Assembly (NCBI RefSeq): GCF_000429965.1 | Contig: NZ_AUCW01000004.1 | Span: 248,001-312,000, forward strand | Length of the DNA: 64,000 nt | DNA from: Desulfogranum mediterraneum DSM 13871 | GTDB taxonomy: Bacteria; Desulfobacterota; Desulfobulbia; Desulfobulbales; Desulfobulbaceae | Reading direction: 5' to 3' | Shown: piece by piece, positions 45,042 to 54,546 of the stretch | Layout of the letters: each line of letters starts with the position of its first letter | How positions within the stretch are numbered: position 1 is the first letter of the stretch | The notes under the pieces: model-generated | Databases searched by the model: none | What the model was told of the DNA's origin: nothing | The model's input: only the letters and a program-made list of their open reading frames with translations | Translations under genes and position numbers: made by a program

Positions 45042-45977
45042 ATGAGCAGTTCATGCGGCGGATCCTGTAGTTCCGACCAAAACAGCAGTTGCAATTCAGC
45101 AGATGCACACCTGGCACAACAGGATATCGCCATCAACAAATCTCTGGGAAAAATCAAAAATAAAATCCTGGTAATGAGCGGCAAGGGCGGTGTCGGCAAA
45201 TCAACGGTAGCCGTCAACCTGGCCCTGAGCCTGGCCAAGAAGGGCCATTCCGTCGGCCTGATGGATGTGGACCTGCACGGCCCTGATATCTGTCGGATGC
45301 TGAACCTCACCGGCTCCCTGGAGGCACCCAGCAACCCCGATGCCCTGATTCCACCCCTGACCTACAACGAGAATCTCAAGGTGGTCTCTCTGGAATACAT
45401 GATGAAGGACCGGGACGATGCCATCATCTGGCGCGGCCCTCTGAAGATCCAGGCCATCCGTCAGTTCGTGGCTGATATGGACTGGGGTGAGTTGGACTAC
45501 CTGGTGGTGGACGCCCCTCCGGGTACCGGTGACGAGCCCCTCTCCGTGGCCCAGACCATGCCCGGTGTCCATGCCGTGGTGGTTACCACCCCCCAGGCCG
45601 TGGCCCTGGCCGATGTCCGGAAATCCATCAACTTCTGCAAGACCGTCGAGATGCCCATCGTGGGTGTGGTCGAGAACATGTCCGGCTTCATCTGCCCCCA
45701 CTGTGAGGAGACCGTGGATATCTTCAGCAGCGGCGGCGGTGAGCAGACGGCCCGTGACTATGAGCTGGCCTTCCTGGGCCGGGTGCCCATGGATCCCAGA
45801 GTCGTAGTGGCCGGCGACAGCGGCACCCCCTATCTCTCTTCCGAGGAAGAGACCCCGGCGACCAAGGCCTTTGACCAGGTGGTCACGGCCGTGGAAACCC
45901 GGCTGCCCCCTACCCCAACGGCCTCTCTTGACACCGTCAACAGCGGTTGCGCCTGCGGCGGCGGTGGCTGTAGTTAA
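45042..45977 (+). CDS. mrp: Mrp/NBP35-family P-loop ATPase (iron-sulfur carrier)
   Basis: This 311-residue ATPase has the deviant Walker A GKGGVGKST, MDVDLHGPDICRML, DAPPGTGDEPLS and a central CPHC motif (about residue 221) for a bridging [4Fe-4S] cluster. The N-terminus has three Cys (SSSCGGSCSSDQNSSC) and the C-terminus is Cys/Gly-rich (SGCACGGGGCS). The N-terminal Cys recall eukaryotic Nbp35 and may hold a second cluster. Mrp proteins carry Fe-S clusters to target enzymes. It is transcribed alone; a hairpin and a terminator follow it. Confidence 0.94.
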   Translation: MSSSCGGSCSSDQNSSCNSADAHLAQQDIAINKSLGKIKNKILVMSGKGGVGKSTVAVNLALSLAKKGHSVGLMDVDLHGPDICRMLNLTGSLEAPSNPDALIPPLTYNENLKVVSLEYMMKDRDDAIIWRGPLKIQAIRQFVADMDWGELDYLVVDAPPGTGDEPLSVAQTMPGVHAVVVTTPQAVALADVRKSINFCKTVEMPIVGVVENMSGFICPHCEETVDIFSSGGGEQTARDYELAFLGRVPMDPRVVVAGDSGTPYLSSEEETPATKAFDQVVTAVETRLPPTPTASLDTVNSGCACGGGGCS

Positions 45978-45988
45978 TCCGTACCCAA

Positions 45989-46016
45989 CCGCAGCCTGGA
46001 ACAGACCAGGCTGCGG
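45989..46016 (+). other. Perfect 11-bp hairpin after mrp
   Basis: CCGCAGCCTGG and CCAGGCTGCGG flank a 6-base loop 12 bp after the mrp stop. No T run follows, so it may stabilise the mRNA 3' end rather than terminate; a proper terminator lies about 85 bp further on. Confidence 0.6.
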
Positions 46017-46099
46017 AATACTATCCTGGGTCTGTCCATAAATGAGATATCTTGTTCAATCTCCGGGCTTGTCCACCAAGACACCCGCAAGATGGCGTT

Positions 46100-46121
46100 G
46101 ACACCGGAGGGTGTTTTTTTT
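46100..46121 (+). terminator. Rho-independent terminator after mrp
   Basis: A short stem ACACC/GGTGT with loop GGAG is followed by a run of eight T. An alternative longer stem can use ACACCC at 46081. It lies about 120 bp after mrp and upstream of the hydrolase gene. Confidence 0.65.
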
Positions 46122-46197
46122 AACCATAACGCCGAGATTGGAGAAGAGAGCTGATAAGGCACAGGCACAGAGGCATTATCTTAAGGGAGTCTGTTCT

Positions 46198-46824
46198 ATG
46201 CTTGTTCACCAACTCACCGTAGGCATGATGGGTGTCTGTGCCTATATTGTTTCCTGCGAAAAAACCAAGACAGCGGCAATCATTGACCCGGGCGGCGATG
46301 AGAACCGCATCCTTGACTACTGCAAGGAGAATGAACTGCAGGTCAAATATATCCTCAATACCCACGGACACCCTGACCACGTCTGCGGTAACGGGCCGAT
46401 CAAGGAAGCCAGCGGAGCACTCATCGTCATGCATCGGGCCGACGTTGAATACTTCAATGATCCCGACCTGAAACGCTACTTCTCCTCCCTGGGACTCCCC
46501 GAGTCACCACCGGTGGATATCCTGATTGAAGACGGCGAGACCATCGTCATTGGCGAAGAGACCCTTGAAGTCATCCATACCCCGGGCCACTCTCCCGGCG
46601 GGGTCTGCTTCTACGCTGCGCCCCATCTCTTCACCGGGGACACCCTCTTTGTCGGCGCCGTCGGCCGCACCGATTTCCCCAGGTGTTCCATGACCGAACT
46701 CAGCGCCTCCATCAAGTCCAGGCTGCTCAAGCTGCCGGCAGAGACCATCGTCTGGCCGGGACATGGCTACGGAGGCTCCCAGTCCACCATTGGTCAGGAA
46801 ACCCGTTCCAACCCCTACTTTTAG
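46198..46824 (+). CDS. Metallo-beta-lactamase-fold hydrolase (glyoxalase II-like)
   Basis: This 208-residue protein has the metal motif THGHPDH (55-61), a second His in HTPGHSPGG, the bridging Asp in LFTGDTLF and a final His in VWPGHGYG. This is the short single-domain form related to glyoxalase II, lacking the C-terminal substrate domain. It likely hydrolyses a thioester or related bond, but the substrate is unknown. I start at the ATG at 46198 (AAGGGAGT upstream); the frame extends to 46111 without homology. It precedes selB on the same strand with a 127-bp gap. Confidence 0.9.
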   Translation: MLVHQLTVGMMGVCAYIVSCEKTKTAAIIDPGGDENRILDYCKENELQVKYILNTHGHPDHVCGNGPIKEASGALIVMHRADVEYFNDPDLKRYFSSLGLPESPPVDILIEDGETIVIGEETLEVIHTPGHSPGGVCFYAAPHLFTGDTLFVGAVGRTDFPRCSMTELSASIKSRLLKLPAETIVWPGHGYGGSQSTIGQETRSNPYF

Positions 46825-46951
46825 GCGGTCGCAGGCCGGCTGCTCTGCAGGACGGTCGCAGCCAGCCTTGCTGCATGGCCCAGGAAGTCGCGCCCCCTTT
46901 CGGGCGCGGCTGCCGTGCACAGCACCACCAACCCCATCCCCTTAAAGAGCT

Positions 46952-48877
46952 ATGCGCGAAATCGTACTGGGTACCGCCGGTCATGTTGACCATGGAAAGA
47001 CAAGTTTCATCAAGGCACTCACCGGGACCGACACCGACCGACTCAAGGAAGAAAAACAACGCGGCATCACCATTGAACTCGGTTTTGCCCACCTGGATCT
47101 GCCCTGTGGTCACCGGCTGGGGATTGTGGATGTCCCGGGTCACGAGAAATTTATCCGCAATATGGTGGCCGGAGCCGCAGGCATGGACCTGGTGGCCTTT
47201 ATCATTGCCGCCGACGAGGGCATCATGCCCCAGACCAAGGAGCACTTCGATATCTGCCGCCTGCTGGGGGTCAAGAACGGCCTGATTATCCTCACCAAGA
47301 AGGATATGGTTGAACCCGACTGGCTGGAGATGGTCGAAGAGGAGATCCGCGACTTTTTCCAGGGCAGCTTCCTGGAAGAGGCCCCGCTGGTGCCGGTCTC
47401 CTCGGTTACCGGCGAAGGCCTGGACAGGGTGATCGAGCTCCTGGACCGACAGATCAGGGAGATGGAGTTCAAGGAGGAGTTCGGCCCCTTTCGAATGGCC
47501 GTGGACCGGGTCTTCAGCATGAAGGGCTTTGGCACGGTCATCACCGGCACCTCCCTCTCGGGACGAATCACCAACGGCGAGGAGCTCAGCTTTTATCCCC
47601 AGGGACTCACTGCCCGTATCCGCGGCATCCAGGTCCATGGAAAAGATGTGGAGGTGGTGGAGGCGGGTCACCGCACCGCCATCAACCTCCAGGGCATTGA
47701 CAGGGAGGAGATCAATCGCGGCGACATGGCCGCCACCCCGGGAAGCCTCTCCCCCTCCACCCTGCTGGATGCCCACCTCCTCTACCTGGATTCTTCAGCA
47801 AGGGAGCTGAAGAATCGCGCCCTGGTCCGGGTCCACCTGGGGACCAGGGAGATCATCGGCAAGGTGCTGCTCCTGGAGCAGGACCGCCTCCCCCCCGGGG
47901 AGAGCGCCAACATCCAGCTGATCCTCCAGGAACCGGTGACGGTCTGGCCCGGTGATCACTATGTCCTGCGCAGCTACTCCCCCATCACCACAGTGGGCGG
48001 GGGCGTGATCCTCAATCCGGCACCCAGGAAACGAAAGCGCACCCAGGAGAAGGACCGGCTCCGCAACGCCCAGGTCTTTGCCACCCTGGAAGACGGCTCA
48101 GTGGAAGAAAAGATCCTGCTCTTTTTGGAGGAGAGCGGTCTGGCCGGGATCAGCAGCGAAAAGCTGGCCGCCCAGGTGGGCATCTTTGGCAAGAAACTCA
48201 AGAAGATGCTCCAGCAACCCATCTCCAGCGGCCAAATCCTGGTCATCGATTCCGAATCCCAGCGACTGATGGCCCAGTCGGTGTTCAGCGCCCTGGAGGA
48301 GAGGGTGATCCGCTTCCTGGACCGGTATCACCAGGACAATCCGCTCAAATCGGGACTGGATAAGGAGGAACTCCGCTCCCAACTGCTGCCGCCCGTGGAT
48401 GCCAGGCTCCTCCAGTACACCCTGGCTGCCCTGACCAGAAAAGAGGAGATCGAGCAGCAGGGTGCTGAGATCAAACGCGCGGGCTTCACCGTCACCCTGC
48501 AGATCGATGAACAGGCCATGCAGGAAGAGATCGGCGCCCTCTACCAAGAGGCGCAGCTGGCGCCGCCCAACCTCAAGGATGTCCTGGCCCGCTTTGCTCA
48601 GTTTCCCGAGCGTCAGATCCTCCAGGTCTTTGACCTGCTCCTGGAGCAGGGGGTGCTGACCAAGATCAACGAGTCCCTGTTCTTCTCCAGCCAGGCCCTG
48701 GATCGACTGGCCGCAGAGTTGGAGAGCTATATCCGCAGGGAGGGTGAGATCGATGCCCCCAGGTTCAAGGAACTCACCGGCCTGACCAGAAAATTCTCCA
48801 TCCCCCTGCTGGAGTACTTTGACAAGATCAAGCTGACCATCCGCGTCGGCGACAAGCGGGTCCTGCGGAAATCCTGA
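46952..48877 (+). CDS. selB: Selenocysteine-specific elongation factor SelB
   Basis: This 641-residue GTPase has P-loop [34 protein letters not shown] and the NKxD equivalent TKKDMV. Domains II/III follow. C-terminal winged-helix repeats (about 380-641) bind the SECIS hairpin in mRNA. SelB brings Sec-tRNA to UGA codons. It implies that the genome makes selenoproteins; selA, selD and selC are not in the window. Confidence 0.96.
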   Translation: MREIVLGTAGHVDHGKTSFIKALTGTDTDRLKEEKQRGITIELGFAHLDLPCGHRLGIVDVPGHEKFIRNMVAGAAGMDLVAFIIAADEGIMPQTKEHFDICRLLGVKNGLIILTKKDMVEPDWLEMVEEEIRDFFQGSFLEEAPLVPVSSVTGEGLDRVIELLDRQIREMEFKEEFGPFRMAVDRVFSMKGFGTVITGTSLSGRITNGEELSFYPQGLTARIRGIQVHGKDVEVVEAGHRTAINLQGIDREEINRGDMAATPGSLSPSTLLDAHLLYLDSSARELKNRALVRVHLGTREIIGKVLLLEQDRLPPGESANIQLILQEPVTVWPGDHYVLRSYSPITTVGGGVILNPAPRKRKRTQEKDRLRNAQVFATLEDGSVEEKILLFLEESGLAGISSEKLAAQVGIFGKKLKKMLQQPISSGQILVIDSESQRLMAQSVFSALEERVIRFLDRYHQDNPLKSGLDKEELRSQLLPPVDARLLQYTLAALTRKEEIEQQGAEIKRAGFTVTLQIDEQAMQEEIGALYQEAQLAPPNLKDVLARFAQFPERQILQVFDLLLEQGVLTKINESLFFSSQALDRLAAELESYIRREGEIDAPRFKELTGLTRKFSIPLLEYFDKIKLTIRVGDKRVLRKS

Positions 48878-48915
48878 AGCTCCTGCTCCCTGCTGCAACC
48901 ACGGCTCAGCAGGGC

Positions 48916-49578
48916 TCAGCTGGGACAAAAACAGCCATGCTCCAGGAAATGGGCGGTCTGGGCCCAGACCGCCCGATGGTTCATGATAAAGGGATGGCTG
49001 CAGGGCAGGACCAACAGTTCCTTCATCCCCTCCACCCTGGCCCGCGCCACCGAGACCTTGCCGTCATTCTCGCCTGGGATGAGGTGGCCGAAAAAGGGAA
49101 TGATCGGCTCGTTGCCGGCAATGATCCCGGTGGAAAAGGGTACCGGTCCCAGGGCGTTGGGCAGACTATCGCTGGCCGTGCCCAGCTGACAGCCTGCCGG
49201 TCCGGCCCAGAGGCGGAACCAGCGATAACGGCTGAAATGGTCCACCAGCTCACAGCCCCGGTTGGGCGGAGCCAGCATCACCGCATGACCGAAACCGGGA
49301 ATCTGCCGGTCCTGCCAGTAGCGCCGGAGGAGGATGCCGCCCATGGAATGGGTCACCGCATGGATGGTCTCCACCCCTGCCTGGCGGAGCTGGGCCAGGC
49401 CTTGGGGGATAACCCGGTGGGCCAGGGGAGCGATCTCCTCCTGGCGGGAGGGGTAGCCCGGATTGGCCACCCTATAACCGCGGGCAAGCAGGTACCGCTC
49501 CAGCAGGATCATGGAGTAGCGGCTGCGGGCAAGCCCATGGAGGAGCAGCACCCCCTGGCGGCGTCCATCCCCCTTCAT
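48916..49578 (-). CDS. Alpha/beta-hydrolase (lipase/PGAP1-like)
   Basis: This is a 220-residue hydrolase. The oxyanion-side motif is GVLLLHGLARS, the nucleophile elbow is THSMGG (Ser about residue 78), and the catalytic acid region is near ENDGKVSV with a late His in CSHPFIM. The layout fits esterases/lipases acting on small or lipid-like esters. It is the last gene of a minus-strand series with two acyl-CoA synthetases (52-bp gap), so it might release acyl groups for them, which is speculation. No signal peptide is visible. Confidence 0.85.
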   Translation of the reverse strand: MKGDGRRQGVLLLHGLARSRYSMILLERYLLARGYRVANPGYPSRQEEIAPLAHRVIPQGLAQLRQAGVETIHAVTHSMGGILLRRYWQDRQIPGFGHAVMLAPPNRGCELVDHFSRYRWFRLWAGPAGCQLGTASDSLPNALGPVPFSTGIIAGNEPIIPFFGHLIPGENDGKVSVARARVEGMKELLVLPCSHPFIMNHRAVWAQTAHFLEHGCFCPS

Positions 49579-49630
49579 CTCCGCCCTCCCCGGAAGTTCC
49601 AGCGGCTGCTGCCGATCAACGCAGACCTCA

Positions 49631-52021
49631 TCAACCCTGGGCCTTCAGCCTGGCCTCCAGGTAGAGGGCCAGGGCCATCACCGCCCGGTCCATGCTGCGA
49701 AACACCGGAAAACCCAGCCCCTCCAGATCATCGACAAAGGGATCAAAGATCCGGCCTCCGTCCACCACCAGGACCAGGGCCTTTGTGAGCGAGCCCCGCA
49801 ACTGCTCCATGTGGTGATAGATGCCCCGACGATAGCCTTCGCTGCCATCGGCAAGGGAGTGCATGGCCGGGGTGATGGGAATCAGGCCGGCCACCAGGCC
49901 GTCGATCCGGGGATCCTGGCCCAGCACCCGGATCACCTCGGCAAAGACCCGGTCATCGGCCCCGGGATTGATGTCCAGGGGATTGTGGACCGTGACCAAC
50001 TTATCCAGGCGGTTGGCCTGCATCAGCTCTTCCAGGGTCTGGGTGGTTGCCGCTGAAAACTCGGCCAGCTCCAGGGCATAGTCATCGGTGTGGATATAGT
50101 CGGCCAGGCCCACGGCCTCAAAACCGGCACTGGAAAAACCGGCGATCCGCTTGCCGCTGATCTCAACCCTGTGGAGCATGGCTGCCAGCTTCAGGAGATC
50201 GGCAAACTGTTCCATGGTCTGGGCAACGATGGCCCCTGCCTGGTGGAGGCAGGCCTCACAGATGGCATAGTCGCCGGCCAGGGAGGCGGTATGACCGCTG
50301 GTGGCCTCCATACCTTCGGGAGTGCGGCCGGCCTTGTAGAAGACCACCTCCTTACCGGCTGCCACGGCCCGGCGCACGGCAGCGGCAAAGACCGCCCCAT
50401 CCAGGTCATTGAAGCCCTCGGCATAGATGCCGATCACGTCCACCCTGTCCGCCCTGCTGAAGTAGTCCATGAAGTCTCCCAGGGTCAGGTCGGTCTGGTT
50501 GCCGATAGAGATCAAATACAGGGGATTAAGGTCCGGAAAACGACTCATCCTGGTACCCATGAAGGCACCGCTCTGACTGATAAAGGCGATCCGTTGCCTG
50601 GCCCCCTGGGCCTGCTTGGGCAGCTTATCTTCGGGGAGAAACCAGGTATCATACGACCCGGGGTGGGAGATGACCCCCATGGAGTTGGCCCCCAGGATGA
50701 TCGGCCCCTGCCCGGGCAGCTGGCGGGAGTCCTGGATGGCCTGACGCAGTCGGCCGGCCCTGCCACGGCTCTCCTCGGTCTCGCCGAGGCCGCCTGGAAT
50801 CAGGAGTACGCCCTGGGCAGCGGCCTGACCGATCACCGTATCGATCAGCGCCGGTACATGCTCCGAGCCCACGGCCACCACCAGCAGGTCCAGGGGGGCC
50901 TCGAGCTCTGTCAGGGCTGCCACACAGCGAACCCCATCGATCTCCAGGGCCTCGGGATGGAGCAGGACCAGCTGGGCAGGATCAAAACCGGCCTTGAGGA
51001 TGTTGCTCAGGATCACCCGGCCGAAGTTGACCCGCCTGGGCGAGACCCCGACGATGCCGATGGTGCGGGGATGGAGTAGATTGTCGATCTTGTCGATGGG
51101 ACGTCCTGGTGCCGGCTGGGCTGCCGGTGTGAAGTGGAGCAGACCATCCAGGGGGACCATCCGAAAATCGGTAAAGGCAAAGGGATTGACCTCAAACTCA
51201 CTGATGTGCAGCAGGGCCTCGGGATTGTTGGCCGAGAAGTGGTTGCCCACCTGGATCAGGGCGGCAAAACATTCCACCAGCTGTTCATCGGTGACGATCC
51301 GTTGCTGACCACGGGTCAGGCCGATCAGTTTCCGGTAGGAGACGGTCTGACGAAAGAGTTCAAAAAAATCCACCCCATTGAGGCTTGCCGTAGGCGCAGA
51401 GACGATGGCCCGATTCTTACGGAAAAACTTGGCATAGAGCTCGGTGTCGGTTCCGCCCAATCCGGCACTGAGGATCATCCCGAACTCCCGGGTCTGGCGG
51501 AGGCCGACGATCAGCTCGTTGCCAAAGGCCTCTGAATCAGGCGGCATGAACTGGACCAGCAAGACCCCCTGGATGTCGACGGAGATCGCCTCCAGCAATT
51601 CCTCCCCCTGGAGCCCCCGGTAACTCTCCGGCCTGACCACCTGCCTGCTCTCGATCAGACGGCAATACTGCTCCGGAACCTCGTAGAGCATCCGCCGCCA
51701 GGCCGAACGGATGGCATCCGGATTGTTGTCGACAATCCTGACCCCCTTGAGCTCGGTCTTATGGACAATGGTGGGAGAGACGATCTTCATCACCACCGAT
51801 TTCCCGGGAAAGCTGTCCAGATCCAGCCCCTCGATCCGGGCCCCCACCGGCAGGAGCAGGCTGCGCGGGACCGTCTCTGAACCCAATGCCCGGAGAAAGT
51901 CATAGGCCTCATGCTCAAACAGGGAGAAGCGTCCTGCCTCGACAGCAGCACTTAGGATCTGTTCCAGCTGGTCACAATCCACCTTGGTCTCTATCCGGAG
52001 GAGACGCTCACGTAGGTTCAT
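49631..52021 (-). CDS. ADP-forming acyl-CoA synthetase family protein (copy 2)
   Basis: This 796-residue protein combines an N-terminal ATP-grasp domain (VVMKIVSPTIVHKTELKGVR, then LIVGLRQTREFGMILSAGLG) with a CoA-binding domain (HPRTIGIVGVSPRRVNFGRV). Succinyl-CoA-ligase-like domains follow, with the phospho-His loop SGHTASLAGD. ADP-forming acetyl-CoA synthetases make ATP from acyl-CoA, ADP and phosphate, or run in reverse. The order beta-then-alpha differs from the common bacterial fusion in which CoA binding comes first. It lies 61 bp after a close paralog. The substrate acyl group is not readable. Confidence 0.87.
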   Translation of the reverse strand: MNLRERLLRIETKVDCDQLEQILSAAVEAGRFSLFEHEAYDFLRALGSETVPRSLLLPVGARIEGLDLDSFPGKSVVMKIVSPTIVHKTELKGVRIVDNNPDAIRSAWRRMLYEVPEQYCRLIESRQVVRPESYRGLQGEELLEAISVDIQGVLLVQFMPPDSEAFGNELIVGLRQTREFGMILSAGLGGTDTELYAKFFRKNRAIVSAPTASLNGVDFFELFRQTVSYRKLIGLTRGQQRIVTDEQLVECFAALIQVGNHFSANNPEALLHISEFEVNPFAFTDFRMVPLDGLLHFTPAAQPAPGRPIDKIDNLLHPRTIGIVGVSPRRVNFGRVILSNILKAGFDPAQLVLLHPEALEIDGVRCVAALTELEAPLDLLVVAVGSEHVPALIDTVIGQAAAQGVLLIPGGLGETEESRGRAGRLRQAIQDSRQLPGQGPIILGANSMGVISHPGSYDTWFLPEDKLPKQAQGARQRIAFISQSGAFMGTRMSRFPDLNPLYLISIGNQTDLTLGDFMDYFSRADRVDVIGIYAEGFNDLDGAVFAAAVRRAVAAGKEVVFYKAGRTPEGMEATSGHTASLAGDYAICEACLHQAGAIVAQTMEQFADLLKLAAMLHRVEISGKRIAGFSSAGFEAVGLADYIHTDDYALELAEFSAATTQTLEELMQANRLDKLVTVHNPLDINPGADDRVFAEVIRVLGQDPRIDGLVAGLIPITPAMHSLADGSEGYRRGIYHHMEQLRGSLTKALVLVVDGGRIFDPFVDDLEGLGFPVFRSMDRAVMALALYLEARLKAQG

Positions 52022-52082
52022 ATCTCTGCCACCCTTGAGTTAAGACAATCTTTGCAGCCAGGCCTGCGCTCCACCCCGGCCA

Positions 52083-54494
52083 TCAATCCCAGCCATCGAT
52101 GCCCTCTGCGGCGCAGAGGGTCTGGGCAGCCAGCCTGCCCTGAAGATAGAGCGAAAGTGCGGCCACCGCCCGGTCGCAGACCGCAAATACCGGGATGTTG
52201 GCATCGATTAGGGACTGGCGCAGGGGCTGATAGAGATCGCCGCCGTCCACCACCGCGACCACCGGTTTTTCGGCCTGTCCACAGAGCTCGATCAGCCGAT
52301 TCTTGATGCTGCCCGGCGCGTTCATATCATAGTGATTACTGTCCGGATTCTCGAGGGTACGCATGGCCGGGGAGAGCGGATCCAGGCTGATCACCAGGGC
52401 ATCGACCCCTGGATCGGCCAGGAGGATAGCAGCGACCTCGGCATGGGCCTCGTCATCGGCAGCCGGGTTGATATCCAGGGGATTGGTCAGGCTCACCAGT
52501 TTATCGAGTTTTTTGACCGCCAGCAGGGCCTGGATCGCCTCCCTGGAGTCGTTGCCGAACTCGGCCAGCTCCATCTGAAAATCGTCGGAGGTCAGGGAGT
52601 CGGCCATGCCCACCGCCTCGAAGCCGGCCCCGCTGACCGCGGCCAGCCGGTTGCCCTGGACCGTGCAGTCATGGAGCCGCTCGGCCAGAAAAAAGAGGTC
52701 CTGAAATTCAGAAAAATTGCGGGCAACCACGGCCCCGGCCTGACGGACACAGCTCTCGCAGACCATATAGTCACCGGCCAGGGAGGCGGTGTGGCCACTG
52801 GTGGCCTCCTTCCCCTCAGGGGTCCGACCGGCCTTGTAGAAGATCACCTCCTTACCGGCCAGTACCGCCGCATGCACGGCCTGACAAAAAGCCAGTCCAT
52901 CCATATCCTTGAAGCCTTCGGCATAGACTGCAATCACATCCACCTGGTCAGCATCCTTGAAGTAGTGGACCATATCGCCCAGGGTCAGATCGGTCTGGTT
53001 GCCCATGGAGATCATGTAGGCCGGATGGAGCTCTGGACACTGGTGGCTACGATGAAGCATAAAGGCCCCGCTCTGGCTGATCAGCACCGCCCGCTGCACC
53101 TGGAGGCGACTCTGCTGGGGCAGTTTTTCCCTGGGGATAAACCAGGTATCGTAACGGCCGGGCCGGGAGATCACCCCCATGCAGTTGGCCCCCAGAAAGA
53201 CGGGGCCGCCGTCGCCGCTGGCGTGGGCGGCGGTGATCTTTTCGATCACCTGCTCGGCCCGCTCACGGCTGGCTGCGGTTTCCCCCAGGCCGCCGGCGAT
53301 CAGCATCACCGCCCGGGCACAGTCGAGGGCGATGATCTGCTCCACCAGGGCCACCACCTGCTCGGCACCCACGGCCACGATCAGAAGATCAAGCCGCTCG
53401 GGCAGGGCTGCCAGCTCCGCCACACTGACCACCCCCTCGATCGGGGAGCTGCTGGGGCCGATGATCCGCATCTGCTCCGGGGAAAAGCCCTGGGCCAGGA
53501 CGTTTTCCAGGATGATCCGACCAAAATTTCTCCGGCTGGAGCTCACCCCGACGATGCCTATGGAGCGGGGATGGAGGAGCTGTTCGATCTTGGCCAGGGG
53601 ACGCCCGGGCACCTGGGGCCGGGGCAGGGAAAAGCGACAGAGCCCGTCCAGGGGCACCATCAGGTAATCTGTAAAGGCAAAGGGATTGATCTCCAACTCT
53701 TCCAGGATAAAGGGTGCCTCAGGATTGGTGGGCGAGTAGTAGTTGGCCATCTCGATGAAGGAGGCAAAACACTCGATCAGCTGTTCATCGCTGACGATCC
53801 GCCGTTGCCCCCTGGTCAGGCCGGCCAGTTTCTTGTAGGCGATGGTGGTCCGAAAGAGTTCGAAAAAGGAATCACCGTCATGCATCACCGTGGAGGCCGC
53901 CACCACGGCCTGGCCCTTGCGGAAGCGCTGGGCATAGAGTTCGGTATCTGTCCCGCCGAGACCTGCGCTGAGGATCATCCCGAACTCCCGGGTATGGCGG
54001 AGGCCGACGATCAACTCATTGCCAAAGGCGCTGGAGTCCGGCGGCATGAACTGGACCAGGAGCACCCCGCTCAGATCCCTGCGGATGGCCGCCTCCAGGG
54101 CCTCGCCCCTGAGGTGACGATAACTGGCCGGGGCCCAGTGGGGATAGCGCTCCAGCAGCTGGCTATACTGCTCAGGCACCTCATAGAGCATCCGCCGCAT
54201 CCCGGAGCGGATCCGGTCCGGCTGATTGGCCACGATCCGCACCCCCCCCACCTCGGTCTTGTGGGTGATGGTGGGTGAGACGATCTTCAGTACCACCTGC
54301 TCACCGGGCAGCACCGTCAAGCCCGGATCAGCCGGTCTGGCACCACGGGGGACAAACAGGGACCGGGGAGGCGTCTCGGCACCGGAGAGGGCCAGCAGGT
54401 CATAGACCTCATACTCATAGAGAAAGGCCCTGCCCTCCCTGGCAGCGGTTGCCAGCAACTGGGAAATTCCGGTAAAATCAAGGTCCATGGACAT
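52083..54494 (-). CDS. ADP-forming acyl-CoA synthetase family protein (copy 1)
   Basis: This 803-residue paralog of the next gene has identical domain order. It has ATP-grasp (VVLKIVSPTITHKTEVGGVR, NELIVGLRHTREFGMIL), a CoA-binding domain (HPRSIGIVGVSSSRRNFGRI) and the phospho-His loop SGHTASLAGD. Long blocks such as QTDLTLGDM and FYKAGRTPEGKEATSG match copy 2 almost residue for residue. GGAG lies ten bases before the ATG. It follows the rhodanese-ferritin gene by 52 bp. Two neighbours with the same layout point to tandem duplication and possibly different acyl specificities. Confidence 0.87.
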   Translation of the reverse strand: MSMDLDFTGISQLLATAAREGRAFLYEYEVYDLLALSGAETPPRSLFVPRGARPADPGLTVLPGEQVVLKIVSPTITHKTEVGGVRIVANQPDRIRSGMRRMLYEVPEQYSQLLERYPHWAPASYRHLRGEALEAAIRRDLSGVLLVQFMPPDSSAFGNELIVGLRHTREFGMILSAGLGGTDTELYAQRFRKGQAVVAASTVMHDGDSFFELFRTTIAYKKLAGLTRGQRRIVSDEQLIECFASFIEMANYYSPTNPEAPFILEELEINPFAFTDYLMVPLDGLCRFSLPRPQVPGRPLAKIEQLLHPRSIGIVGVSSSRRNFGRIILENVLAQGFSPEQMRIIGPSSSPIEGVVSVAELAALPERLDLLIVAVGAEQVVALVEQIIALDCARAVMLIAGGLGETAASRERAEQVIEKITAAHASGDGGPVFLGANCMGVISRPGRYDTWFIPREKLPQQSRLQVQRAVLISQSGAFMLHRSHQCPELHPAYMISMGNQTDLTLGDMVHYFKDADQVDVIAVYAEGFKDMDGLAFCQAVHAAVLAGKEVIFYKAGRTPEGKEATSGHTASLAGDYMVCESCVRQAGAVVARNFSEFQDLFFLAERLHDCTVQGNRLAAVSGAGFEAVGMADSLTSDDFQMELAEFGNDSREAIQALLAVKKLDKLVSLTNPLDINPAADDEAHAEVAAILLADPGVDALVISLDPLSPAMRTLENPDSNHYDMNAPGSIKNRLIELCGQAEKPVVAVVDGGDLYQPLRQSLIDANIPVFAVCDRAVAALSLYLQGRLAAQTLCAAEGIDGWD

Positions 54495-54546
54495 GGCTCA
54501 CTCCGCGGTTATACAGTTAGGAATAGGATTGGACAGATCACAGGGC

